This document shows, piece after piece, positions 6,534 through 14,600 of a DNA stretch of 37,397 bases; within the stretch, counting starts at the first letter, position 1; every line of letters starts with the position of its first letter. Source of the stretch: Rhodospirillales bacterium (GTDB lineage: Bacteria > Pseudomonadota > Alphaproteobacteria > Acetobacterales > Acetobacteraceae); contig JANXTF010000141.1 in assembly GCA_025352565.1 (NCBI GenBank), positions 1 to 37,397 on the forward strand, read 5' to 3'. Both the position numbers and the translations under genes were made by a program. Under the pieces are notes generated by a model. The model made no database searches. It was not told where the DNA came from and saw nothing but the letters and a program-made list of their open reading frames with translations.

Positions 6534-7511
6534 ATGCGCGTCACGATCCTGGGGGCCGGGGGCTTCCTCGGCCAGAAACTGGCGAAGCGGCTGGCGCGCG
6601 AGGGCCTGCCGGACGGGCGGCGCATCACCGCGCTCACGCTGTTCGACCTCGCGGCGCCCGCGGTTCCGGCGGCGGGTTTCCCGGTGCATCCGGTGGCCGG
6701 CGACCTCGCCGATTTGCCCGCCTCGGCCATTCCAGAGGGGTGCGACATCGTGTTCCATCTGGCCGCCGTGGTGAGTGCCGCCGCCGAGGCCGACTACGAA
6801 CTGGGAAGGCGGGTGAATTCGCGCGGCACGGACGCGGTGATCGACGCCTGCCGCAAGCTGGCGCGCCCTCCCCGTCTGGTGTTCACCAGCAGCGTGGCCA
6901 GCTTCAGCGGCGGACAGAGCGCGCGGCTCGAGGATGATGCGCGGCAGGTGCCGGCGAACAGCTACGGCGCGCAGAAGGCGGCGGCGGAACTCATCCTGGC
7001 CGACGCCTCGCGCCGGGGCTTCCTCGACGCGGTGACGCTGCGGCTGCCCACCATCGTCGTGCGGCCCGGCCGGCCCAACAAGGCGGCAAGCAGCTTCGTC
7101 TCCGCCATCATCCGCGAGCCGCTGCTCGGCCTGGAGACGACGCTGCCGGTGCCGCGCGATTTCGCGGTGTGGGTGGCGAGCCCGCGCCGGGCGGTGGATT
7201 GGCTGCTGCAGGCGGCCGTGATCGACGGGACCCCGCTAGGGCTGGACCGCAGCGTCACGCCGCCCGGGTTGAGCGTGACGGTGGGCGAGATGCTGGCGGC
7301 GCTGGACGCGGTTTCACCCGGCGCGTCGGCGCTGGTGCGCGCGGCGGCGGACGCGGTGGTCGCGGGGATCGTCGGCGCGTGGCCGGCTTCGTTCGTGCCG
7401 ACGCGCGGGCGGGCACTGGGGTTCGCCGCGCATGAGGGGCTGGAGGAGGTGGTGCGTGCGTTCGTGGCGGATGACCTGGAGGCGACGCGGCGGGAGCGGG
7501 GACATGGCTGA
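6534..7511 (+). CDS. denD: D-erythronate dehydrogenase-like NAD-dependent epimerase/dehydratase
   Basis: This is a 325-residue extended short-chain dehydrogenase. The N-terminal Rossmann motif is GAGGFLG (residues 7-13). The catalytic set is Ser119/120 (VFTSSVASF), Tyr144 and Lys148 (SYGAQK). The segment LRLPTIVVRPGRPNKAASSF and the SPRRAVDWL stretch are characteristic of the DenD group, which oxidises D-erythronate to 2-oxo-tetronate. The usual partners (DUF1537-family kinase DenK/OtnK, aldolase OtnC, isomerase OtnI) are absent here, so the pathway is incomplete within the window and another aldonate substrate is possible. GGAGG 7 bases before the ATG supports the start. Confidence 0.75.
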   Translation: MRVTILGAGGFLGQKLAKRLAREGLPDGRRITALTLFDLAAPAVPAAGFPVHPVAGDLADLPASAIPEGCDIVFHLAAVVSAAAEADYELGRRVNSRGTDAVIDACRKLARPPRLVFTSSVASFSGGQSARLEDDARQVPANSYGAQKAAAELILADASRRGFLDAVTLRLPTIVVRPGRPNKAASSFVSAIIREPLLGLETTLPVPRDFAVWVASPRRAVDWLLQAAVIDGTPLGLDRSVTPPGLSVTVGEMLAALDAVSPGASALVRAAADAVVAGIVGAWPASFVPTRGRALGFAAHEGLEEVVRAFVADDLEATRRERGHG

Positions 7512-7735
7512 CGCCCGCGCCACCCACGAATTCCAGCCCGCGTCATCGGATTGAGAATACGCGGCGGCAAGCCGGTTCCGCGTCTTGTCCCGCTCAACAA
7601 TTGCCGATTCGGGTTCAAGCTCCGCGATTGATTCCCCCTCCCAACCGGCCCATGAATGTAACGGTCAGCGTCTCGGGCAAATTGCCGCCGCAATTGTGGT
7701 TGCTTCGTCTCCGGGGCTGCATTGGCTGGACGAGT

Positions 7736-9619
7736 ATGGCGGGTTTTCTGGGCAGCAGGGCCGCTCCTGTGGAAGCGGACGCCGCAGGCATACCTGCGGC
7801 GCAGCGTGTGGGCTTCATGCAACGTCTGGCGGATGGCGCCGGCTGGTGGCGCATGCGTGTGCGAAATCCGGTGAGCGCGTGGCTCCTTCATGCGCCGCAG
7901 ACATTGCGGGCGCTCGTCCGCGCGGACGAGATATGGCTGGTGGGTCTCGCCGCCCTGGTGGGCGTGGCGGCCGGCCTGTGCGTGACGGCAATGGGCTGGA
8001 TCACGCAGTTCATGCATCGGATCCTCTTCGCCATCCCCAGCACCGAGCGGCTCAGCGGGCTGGTGGAGGTGGACCGGATCCGCACCGTGCTGGTGCCGTG
8101 TCTTGGCGGGCTCGCCGTCGGCGGCCTTGGGTGGGCGGTGGCGAAATGGTGGCCGCGCCGCGCGGTCGATCCGATCGAGGCGAACGCACTCTATGGCGGG
8201 CGCATGTCGGTCACCGACAGCCTGACGGTGGTGGCGCAGACGATATTGTCGAACGGCGTGGGGGCCTCGATCGGACTGGAGGCGGGCTATACGCAGATCG
8301 GCGCCGCGTTCGCCTCGCGGCTCGGACGCAGCTTCCGGGTGCGGCGCAACGATTTGCGCCTTCTGGTGGGTTGCGGGGCGGCGGGCGCCATCGCCGCCGC
8401 CTTCAACGCGCCGCTGACCGGCGCCTTCTATGCGTTCGAGCTGGTGATCGGCACCTACACGCTGGCGACGCTGGCGCCGGTGCTGGTGTCGGCGATCATG
8501 GCGGTGTCCGTCGTGCGAATTTTGATCCCGGAGGAGTACGGGTTCAACATCCGCGTGCCGACCGCGATCTCGCCCACCGACTACGTGCCGATTTTGCTGC
8601 TGGGCGTGATCTGCGCTGGCGGCGGCATCGCCATCATGCGGGGCGTGACGCTGACCGAGGACCTGTTCCGCCGCAGCAAGGTGCCGAATTGGGGACGGCC
8701 GGCCATCGGCGGGCTGGCGGTCGGGCTGCTGGCGCTGATCTCGCCGCAGGTGCTGTCCTCGGGCCATGCCGCGCTTCAGGTGGGGCTGGATTCCCCCTAC
8801 ACGTTGCAGCACATCGCGGTGCTGATCGTGCTGAAATCGGTGGCGTCGGCCATCTCGATCGGCTCGGGCTTCCGGGGCGGATTGTTCTTCGCCTCGCTGT
8901 TCCTGGGCGCATTGTTGGGCAAGCTGTTCGCGGCCGGGCTCGCGACGTTGTCGGCGGTGGCCACCATCCCGCCCGTGGTGTGCGCGCTGGTGGGGATGAG
9001 CGGGCTGGCGGTGGCGGTGGTGGGCGGGCCGCTGACCATGAGTTTCCTGGCGTTGGAAAGCACCGGCAGCCTGCCGCTGACGGTGGCGGTGGTGGCGACC
9101 TCGGTCATTTCGGCGATCACGGTGCGGCGCACCTTCGGCTACTCGTTCGCGACCTGGCGCTTCCATCTGCGCGGCGAGGCAATCCGCAGCGCGGTGGATA
9201 TCGGCTGGATGCGCAACCTCACGGTGGGCCGGATGATGCGGCGCGAGGTGCGCACCGTGCGGGCGGACACGCCGCTGGCGGCGTTCCGGCGCGATTTTCC
9301 ACTGAGTTCGACGGCCCGCGTGGTGGTGGTGGACGAGGCGGGGCGCTACGCCGGCATCGCCCAGGTGTCGGAGGCGCACAGCCAGGACACGGTGGCCGAG
9401 AAGATCGGCGAGATCCTGCACGATCGCAACGACGTGCTGCTGCCGCAAATGACGATCAAGGAGGCCGTCGCGATGTTCGAGCAGGCCGAGAGCGACGGGC
9501 TGGCGGTGGTGGACACGCGCGAGACACGGCGGGTGATCGGCCTGCTGACCGAGCAGCATGCGCTGCGGCGCTACACCGAGGAGTTGGAGCGGCGGCGGCG
9601 GGAGCTTTCGGGGGAGTGA
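7736..9619 (+). CDS. ClC-family chloride channel/antiporter with CBS domains
   Basis: This is a 627-residue membrane protein. About ten to eleven transmembrane helices lie between residues 60 and 480, with family landmarks FNAPLTGAFYAFELV, GFRGGLFFASLFLGALLG and VVGGPLTMSFLALESTG. A pair of CBS-like domains follows from about residue 490 to 610 (LTVGRMMRREVRTV through VIGLLTEQHAL). The gating glutamate is retained (GASIGLEAG), but the GSGIP anion-binding motif is not recognisable. The residue aligned with the inner proton glutamate of CLC-ec1 (second Glu of IIEEM) is Leu, so channel-like or altered coupling is possible. The frame is open back to a TTG at 7601, but the extra 45 codons have poor codon bias and no ribosome site. 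Met at 7736 or 7817 is more likely. Confidence 0.85.
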   Translation: MAGFLGSRAAPVEADAAGIPAAQRVGFMQRLADGAGWWRMRVRNPVSAWLLHAPQTLRALVRADEIWLVGLAALVGVAAGLCVTAMGWITQFMHRILFAIPSTERLSGLVEVDRIRTVLVPCLGGLAVGGLGWAVAKWWPRRAVDPIEANALYGGRMSVTDSLTVVAQTILSNGVGASIGLEAGYTQIGAAFASRLGRSFRVRRNDLRLLVGCGAAGAIAAAFNAPLTGAFYAFELVIGTYTLATLAPVLVSAIMAVSVVRILIPEEYGFNIRVPTAISPTDYVPILLLGVICAGGGIAIMRGVTLTEDLFRRSKVPNWGRPAIGGLAVGLLALISPQVLSSGHAALQVGLDSPYTLQHIAVLIVLKSVASAISIGSGFRGGLFFASLFLGALLGKLFAAGLATLSAVATIPPVVCALVGMSGLAVAVVGGPLTMSFLALESTGSLPLTVAVVATSVISAITVRRTFGYSFATWRFHLRGEAIRSAVDIGWMRNLTVGRMMRREVRTVRADTPLAAFRRDFPLSSTARVVVVDEAGRYAGIAQVSEAHSQDTVAEKIGEILHDRNDVLLPQMTIKEAVAMFEQAESDGLAVVDTRETRRVIGLLTEQHALRRYTEELERRRRELSGE

Positions 9620-9639
9620 CCCCGTCGCCACGTCGGAGA

Positions 9640-9658
9640 CCGCGAGGTCCGATCGCGG
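9640..9658 (+). terminator. Possible weak hairpin after the ClC gene
   Basis: CCGCGA (9640-9645) pairs with TCGCGG (9653-9658) around a 7-base loop and is followed by AAAACC. It lies 20 bp after the ClC stop codon, between convergent genes. The stem is short and no T-run follows on the plus strand, so a terminator role is tentative. Confidence 0.3.
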
Positions 9659-9681
9659 AAAACCAGGGGCCGGCCAAATTG

Positions 9682-9713
9682 GTGCCCCAAATTAGTGCCC
9701 CAAATTAGTGCCC
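9682..9713. repeat. 13-bp tandem repeat between convergent genes
   Basis: The unit GTGCCCCAAATTA occurs at 9682-9694 and 9695-9707 and begins a third time (GTGCCC, 9708-9713). A related CCAAATT lies just upstream. This AT-containing repeat contrasts with the GC-rich surroundings and sits 11 bp beyond the stop of the pbpC gene. No coding or known regulatory role is apparent. Confidence 0.7.
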
Positions 9714-9723
9714 TCGGAGGCGG

Positions 9724-11691
9724 CTACCTGACGCGGATGCGGGCGCGGGCGCTGCCGCCGGTCGCGTCCAGGATCGTCACCCGGTAGAAGCCGGGCGCGG
9801 GCGGGGTCCATGCGGCCTCGCGCCGTGCCGGATCGGCCGGGACGGGCGCGCCGTCGATCAGGAAGGTGAGCGGGCGCTGGCCGCCCATGGCGCGGATCGT
9901 GACCGGGCCGTCGCCGCTGAGCACCGCGTCCGGCGGGGGGAACAGCAGGCGCAGCGTGTCGGTCGCGCGGGCGGCGACCTGGCTTTTGGCGGCGGTCGGC
10001 GGCGGCGTTCGCGGGGCGGCCGGAAGCAGGCCGAACACGCGGGCGAGCAGCGGCAAGGCGAGGCCGCGGCCGGTCGCGCCGGGGATCGGCGTGCCGTCGG
10101 GGCGGCCGACCCAGACACCGACCACATGACGCGCATCGAAGCCCACCGCCCAGGCGTCGCGCCCGGCCCAGCTGGTGCCAGTCTTCCAGGCGACGCCCGC
10201 CGGGCCGCCTTCGGGGAAGGGCTGGGTGAGGATGTCGGCGACGGTCGCGGCCGATCTCGCGGACAGGAAGGCGAGCGGATCGGGGGCCGGTTCGGCCAAC
10301 AGGCGCAGGGGCGATGCCGCGCCGTTGGTGGCGAGCCCGGAATAGAGGCCGGTGAGTTCGCGTAGCGTGATGCCGGCGCCGCCGAGGGCGAGCGGCAGGG
10401 AGGCGACGGCGCCCGGACGCATCCGCAGGCGGACGCCAGCCGCCCGCAGCGTGGTCGCGAATCGTTGCGGGCCGACGCGGTCGAGCAGCATGACGGCGGG
10501 CACGTTGAGCGAGCGGCGCAGGGCCTCTGCGGCGGTGACCGAGCCCGCGAAGGCGCGGTCGAAATCCTCGGGCGCATAGGCGCCGAAGCGATGCGGCACG
10601 TCGTCCATCGGCGTGTCTGGCCCGGCGACGCCGTCTTGGAAGGCCATGGCGTAGATGAACGGCTTCAGGGCCGACCCTGGCGAGCGCACCGCCTGGGTGA
10701 GGTCGAGCGCGCCGCCTTTGCCTTCGCCGCCAGCCCCGGCGCTGGAAACGGTCGCGCCGGAGACGATGGCGCCGGAGACGATGGCGCGGATTTCGTGGCT
10801 GGCGGCATCGGCCACCATTATAGCCAGCGAAACGCGATCCGGCAGACTCTGGGCGCGTTCGGCGGCGAGGCGTTCGAGGGCGATCTGGAGCGGCAGGTCG
10901 AGCGTGGTTCTGACGCGGGGGCGATGCGGCAAGGCGACGATTTGCTGGGGTGCGTGGCGTGGCAGCGCCAAGCGGGCGAGCGGAATATCGCCGCCATCGA
11001 AGCCGAGGATGCGGTCGCGCAGAGTTCGCGCGCGGTCGGCGTGGCGGTCGGGCCGGAGGGCCTCCGGGCGGCGGGGGATGGCGACCAGAAGGGCCGCCTG
11101 GGCGGGCTCAAGGTGGCGCGGCGAGGTGGCGAACCAAGCCAGCGATCCGGCGCGGACGCCTTCGAGGTTGCCACCGTAAGGCGCGAGCGTGAGCCAGATG
11201 CCGAGGATTTCGCGCTTCGAGAGATGCGCTTCCAGCTGGAAGGCACGGGCCAGTTCGATCAGCTTGGAGCGGATATTGCGCGGGCGCGGTTCCAGCAGGC
11301 GCGCCGCCTGCATCGTGAGGGTGGAGCCGCCGGACACCACGTGGCCGGCGCGGACATCCTGCCATGCGGCGCGCAGCAGGGCGAACGGGTTCACGCCGGG
11401 ATGGTGCCAAAAATGACGATCCTCGGTGGCGACCAAGGTTTCCAGCAGCACGGACGCCATGTCGGCGGCCTCGGCGCGCAACCGCCAGATGCCGCCGGGG
11501 GCGGGCCGCACCGCGACCAGCCGGCCGTCACGGTCGAGGATTTCCGAGCCCATGTTGACGAGGCGGGAGAGGTCGAGCGGATAGGCCCGATCCAGCCCCA
11601 CCGCCGCCGCCACGATCGCGATCGCGATCGCGAGGAGGCCACCGAAAGCCAGCACGAGACGACAAGGCGATACGAGACGCCGGGACACCAT
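9724..11691 (-). CDS. pbpC: Penicillin-binding protein 1C (glycosyltransferase/transpeptidase)
   Basis: This bifunctional class A PBP polymerises and probably crosslinks peptidoglycan at the outer face of the inner membrane. The 655-residue protein has an N-terminal membrane anchor (residues 12-35). The GT51 glycosyltransferase has Glu90 (ATEDRHFWHH) and SGGSTLTMQAARLL. The transpeptidase carries Ser340-x-x-Lys343 (GSALKP), SLN and KTGTS (from residue 503). A C-terminal beta-rich BiPBP_C domain (about 565-655) is typical of PBP1C. Its start overlaps the alpha-2-macroglobulin stop (TGATG), so the two are co-translated. This pairing is conserved in many proteobacteria and is interpreted as coupling protease trapping to wall repair after envelope breach. 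Confidence 0.93.
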   Translation of the reverse strand: MVSRRLVSPCRLVLAFGGLLAIAIAIVAAAVGLDRAYPLDLSRLVNMGSEILDRDGRLVAVRPAPGGIWRLRAEAADMASVLLETLVATEDRHFWHHPGVNPFALLRAAWQDVRAGHVVSGGSTLTMQAARLLEPRPRNIRSKLIELARAFQLEAHLSKREILGIWLTLAPYGGNLEGVRAGSLAWFATSPRHLEPAQAALLVAIPRRPEALRPDRHADRARTLRDRILGFDGGDIPLARLALPRHAPQQIVALPHRPRVRTTLDLPLQIALERLAAERAQSLPDRVSLAIMVADAASHEIRAIVSGAIVSGATVSSAGAGGEGKGGALDLTQAVRSPGSALKPFIYAMAFQDGVAGPDTPMDDVPHRFGAYAPEDFDRAFAGSVTAAEALRRSLNVPAVMLLDRVGPQRFATTLRAAGVRLRMRPGAVASLPLALGGAGITLRELTGLYSGLATNGAASPLRLLAEPAPDPLAFLSARSAATVADILTQPFPEGGPAGVAWKTGTSWAGRDAWAVGFDARHVVGVWVGRPDGTPIPGATGRGLALPLLARVFGLLPAAPRTPPPTAAKSQVAARATDTLRLLFPPPDAVLSGDGPVTIRAMGGQRPLTFLIDGAPVPADPARREAAWTPPAPGFYRVTILDATGGSARARIRVR

Positions 11692-14600
11692 CAGTTTTGC
11701 GACGGCAACACCTTGATCCGGTTCGCACCCTGCCGGGCGAACACGCCGGGCGCGTACATGTCGGACAATTCCGCCCCCGGCAATTCGTAATCGCCCGGCG
11801 TTACCGCGCGCAGCCGCACCGCGACGCGGAATTCCGGCTGCGCCTTGGACAGGCCGAGCACGGCCGCGAACCGATCGTCGGCGGCGGGCTGGGCTTCGGT
11901 TGCGGTCAGTTTGCCGAGCCATGGCAAACCGGGTGCGTCGCCCTCGCCGAAGCGTCCGGCGATCTCCCAACCGGCGGGCAGGCCTTGCAGCAGCACGGCG
12001 CGGCGATCGGTATCGTCGTCGATGCGGCCCTCCAGCAGCAGCACGAACACGGTGCTCTGGCGCAGTTGCTCCAGATTGAGCGGTGTGCCGTCCAACGCCA
12101 TGAAATTGCGGCGAATCCGCATCAGGTTGCGCGCCGCCGGCGGGGCCTGGATTGTCACGCCGGACACCGACACGCTGCGCCATACCGGCCGGTCGCCATT
12201 GTTGCGCGCGGTCGCCGGGCCATCGAGGGCCATGCGCTGCACCACCCCCTTGGGCAGCGCGCGGCCGTTCACGCTGACATTGGGCGGCCGCCCGTCGCGG
12301 CCCAGCACCTCGGATGCGGCGGCGGTCCAGGCCTGTTCCTGGGTGTTTATGGCAGCGGCCTGCAATTCGGCCCCCGGCAGCGTGCCGATGAGCCGGGTCA
12401 GCAGGGCCGGCGCCAGTCCGCTCTCCTTCAGCAGCACCGCCATGGCCGCCTGATCGCGCAGCGTGGAGCCGTAATCCACCTGCCACCAGCGTCGCTCGGG
12501 AGCACGCAACGCCTGGGCGAAGGCGGCTTCGGCGCCGGGCTGGTCGTGCGCCATGGCGAGTGCCGCCGCGATCTGCGCGCGGGCAAGCGGCGTCGGCAGC
12601 CTGGCGAGGTCCTGCGCCAAAACCCGCACGGCGCCGGGCCGGCCGCGGCCGGCTTCGGCCAGGACATAGAGGCGATAGGCCTGGGCTGCGGTGTCCTCGG
12701 GGCTTTCATTATCGCCGTTGGCCGCGTCGCCGATGAATTTCAGCCCGTCCGTCATCGCCTGATCCGGCACGGCGGCGCCAGCGGCCTTCGCGCGCCACAG
12801 GAAGTCCATGGCGTAGGCCGACAGCCATTGCTCCGCCGCACCGTTGGCGCTCCACAGCGCGAACCCGCCATCGTAACGCTGACGGTCGAGCACTGAGGCG
12901 ACGGCGGCCTGCAGGCTGGCCTGCTGCCCGGCGGTGGCCACGGCGGCCGGCATGGCCGCCAACGGCAGGCCCCGGCTGGCGGTCTGTTCGAGGCATGACA
13001 GCGGGTAGTCCGCCAACGCCTGGATCATCGCCTGCGCGTCGTAGCGCACGGGTGCCCCGAACACGGCCTCGGCGCGCCAGGTGCCTGGCACGAACAGCGC
13101 GATCGGCGGCGCCAGCGCGATCTCCGCTCCCGGCGCCAACTCGCCGGCCGAAACCATGCTGACCGCCCCGCGCGACGGCCGCACGGTAATCGCGGTGTCG
13201 CGCCGCAGCCGGAACGGGCCGTCGGCGATATCGAGATGCACCACGCCCCTGCCGGCTCCGGTGGCGCGCAGGGTGGTTGCCGGCAGCGCCCGCTCGCCCG
13301 GCGCCAGCATGGCACTCATTCGTCCCTCGCCCACAAGCGCCAGCGGACCATCCACGCTGACCACGACGCTGGCATTGCCGAGCGGCAGATCGACGTTCTG
13401 CAGCAGCACGGCCAGCCGCGTCTCGTCGCCGGGTGCGAGAAAGCGCGGCAGCAGCGGCTCGGCCACCAGCGGGTCGCGCACCAGGATGTCGGCGTTGGCG
13501 GCGCCGATGCCGGAACCCGACCACGCGACCGCCATCAGGCGCACCTGGCCGTTGAAGTCCGGCAGGTCGAGCTTCACCCGCGCCACGCCATCCGGCCCTG
13601 CCTGCATCGGCGGCGTGAACAGAGTGACGGTGCGGGTGGGCGTGTCCGGCAGCGCGAAGCCGCCATCGTCGCCGCCCTGGCGCAGCAGGGTCGCCTCGCC
13701 ATCGGCGGGCGCGATCAGCCGGCCCCAATCGTCGCGGATATCCAGCCCCAGCTTGCGGCGGCCGAGGAAATGCGGCCCCGGATCGGGCGACAAGAAGCGC
13801 GTCAGCCGCAATATGCCCTCGTCCACGGCCGCGAGGCTCACCCAGGCGCCCGCCGCCACATGCACCGGGATCACGGCCGCCGCCCGCGGCGCGTATTTCT
13901 CCGCCGCCTCGATCGACACCGCCAGCACGCGCGCGGCGGGATCGATACCGACCCAGGTGAGCCCCACGGCCCGGTTGGGGCGCGATCCGGCCGCCCCGGT
14001 TCCGCCCCGGAACACATGCACGGCCACGTAGGCGCCCGGCCCCCAGGAGGCATCTACCGGCACGTCCACATCGGTGCCGCCCTCCGGCACGCTCAGCGTC
14101 CGCAGCGAATGCACGCGATCCGACAGCACCAGCAGCGTCGCCTCGCCCGCGAAGGGGGCGGCAATATGGATGCGCGCGCTCTGCCCCGCCACCATCGCGC
14201 GCTGCGCGGTCGAGACGTCGACGCGGTCGGGGATGTCGGGGTTGTCGCTGCCGGCGGTCCAGCCGGCGCGGAAGCGATACGAGGTCGCGGCCAGGCCGTT
14301 CGACTGCACCGCCTCGATCCGGTAGCGGCCGAACGGCAGCGCCTTGGCGAAACGCAGCGGCGTGCCCGCCGGGATGACAACGTCCCGCGTTTCCAGCGGC
14401 TCGTCGCGATACACGATCTCGTAGCTCGCCCGCCCTTCACGCGCCACCATGCGCCAGTCCGGCCGCTCGCGCACCAGCCGCAGCCGCGCCCGCAACTCCG
14501 TCCGCGCGCCGCCCGGAGCGACAGCGGCCAGATCGAAGGCAGCCGTGGCATCGGCGTCCACCGCGTCGTCGGGGAACAGCGGCTTGATGCCGATGCTTGG

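Noticed and set aside
5042-6748. An open frame that would extend the ammonia-lyase to about 939 residues
   Set aside because: The upstream part is Arg/Pro-rich shadow translation antisense-free but out of frame with the MFS gene on the same strand. The lyase homology begins at 5041 with an ATGA overlap.
7601-7735. Upstream TTG start for the ClC gene
   Set aside because: Poor codon bias, no ribosome site and no recognisable homology. Kept as an alternative only.
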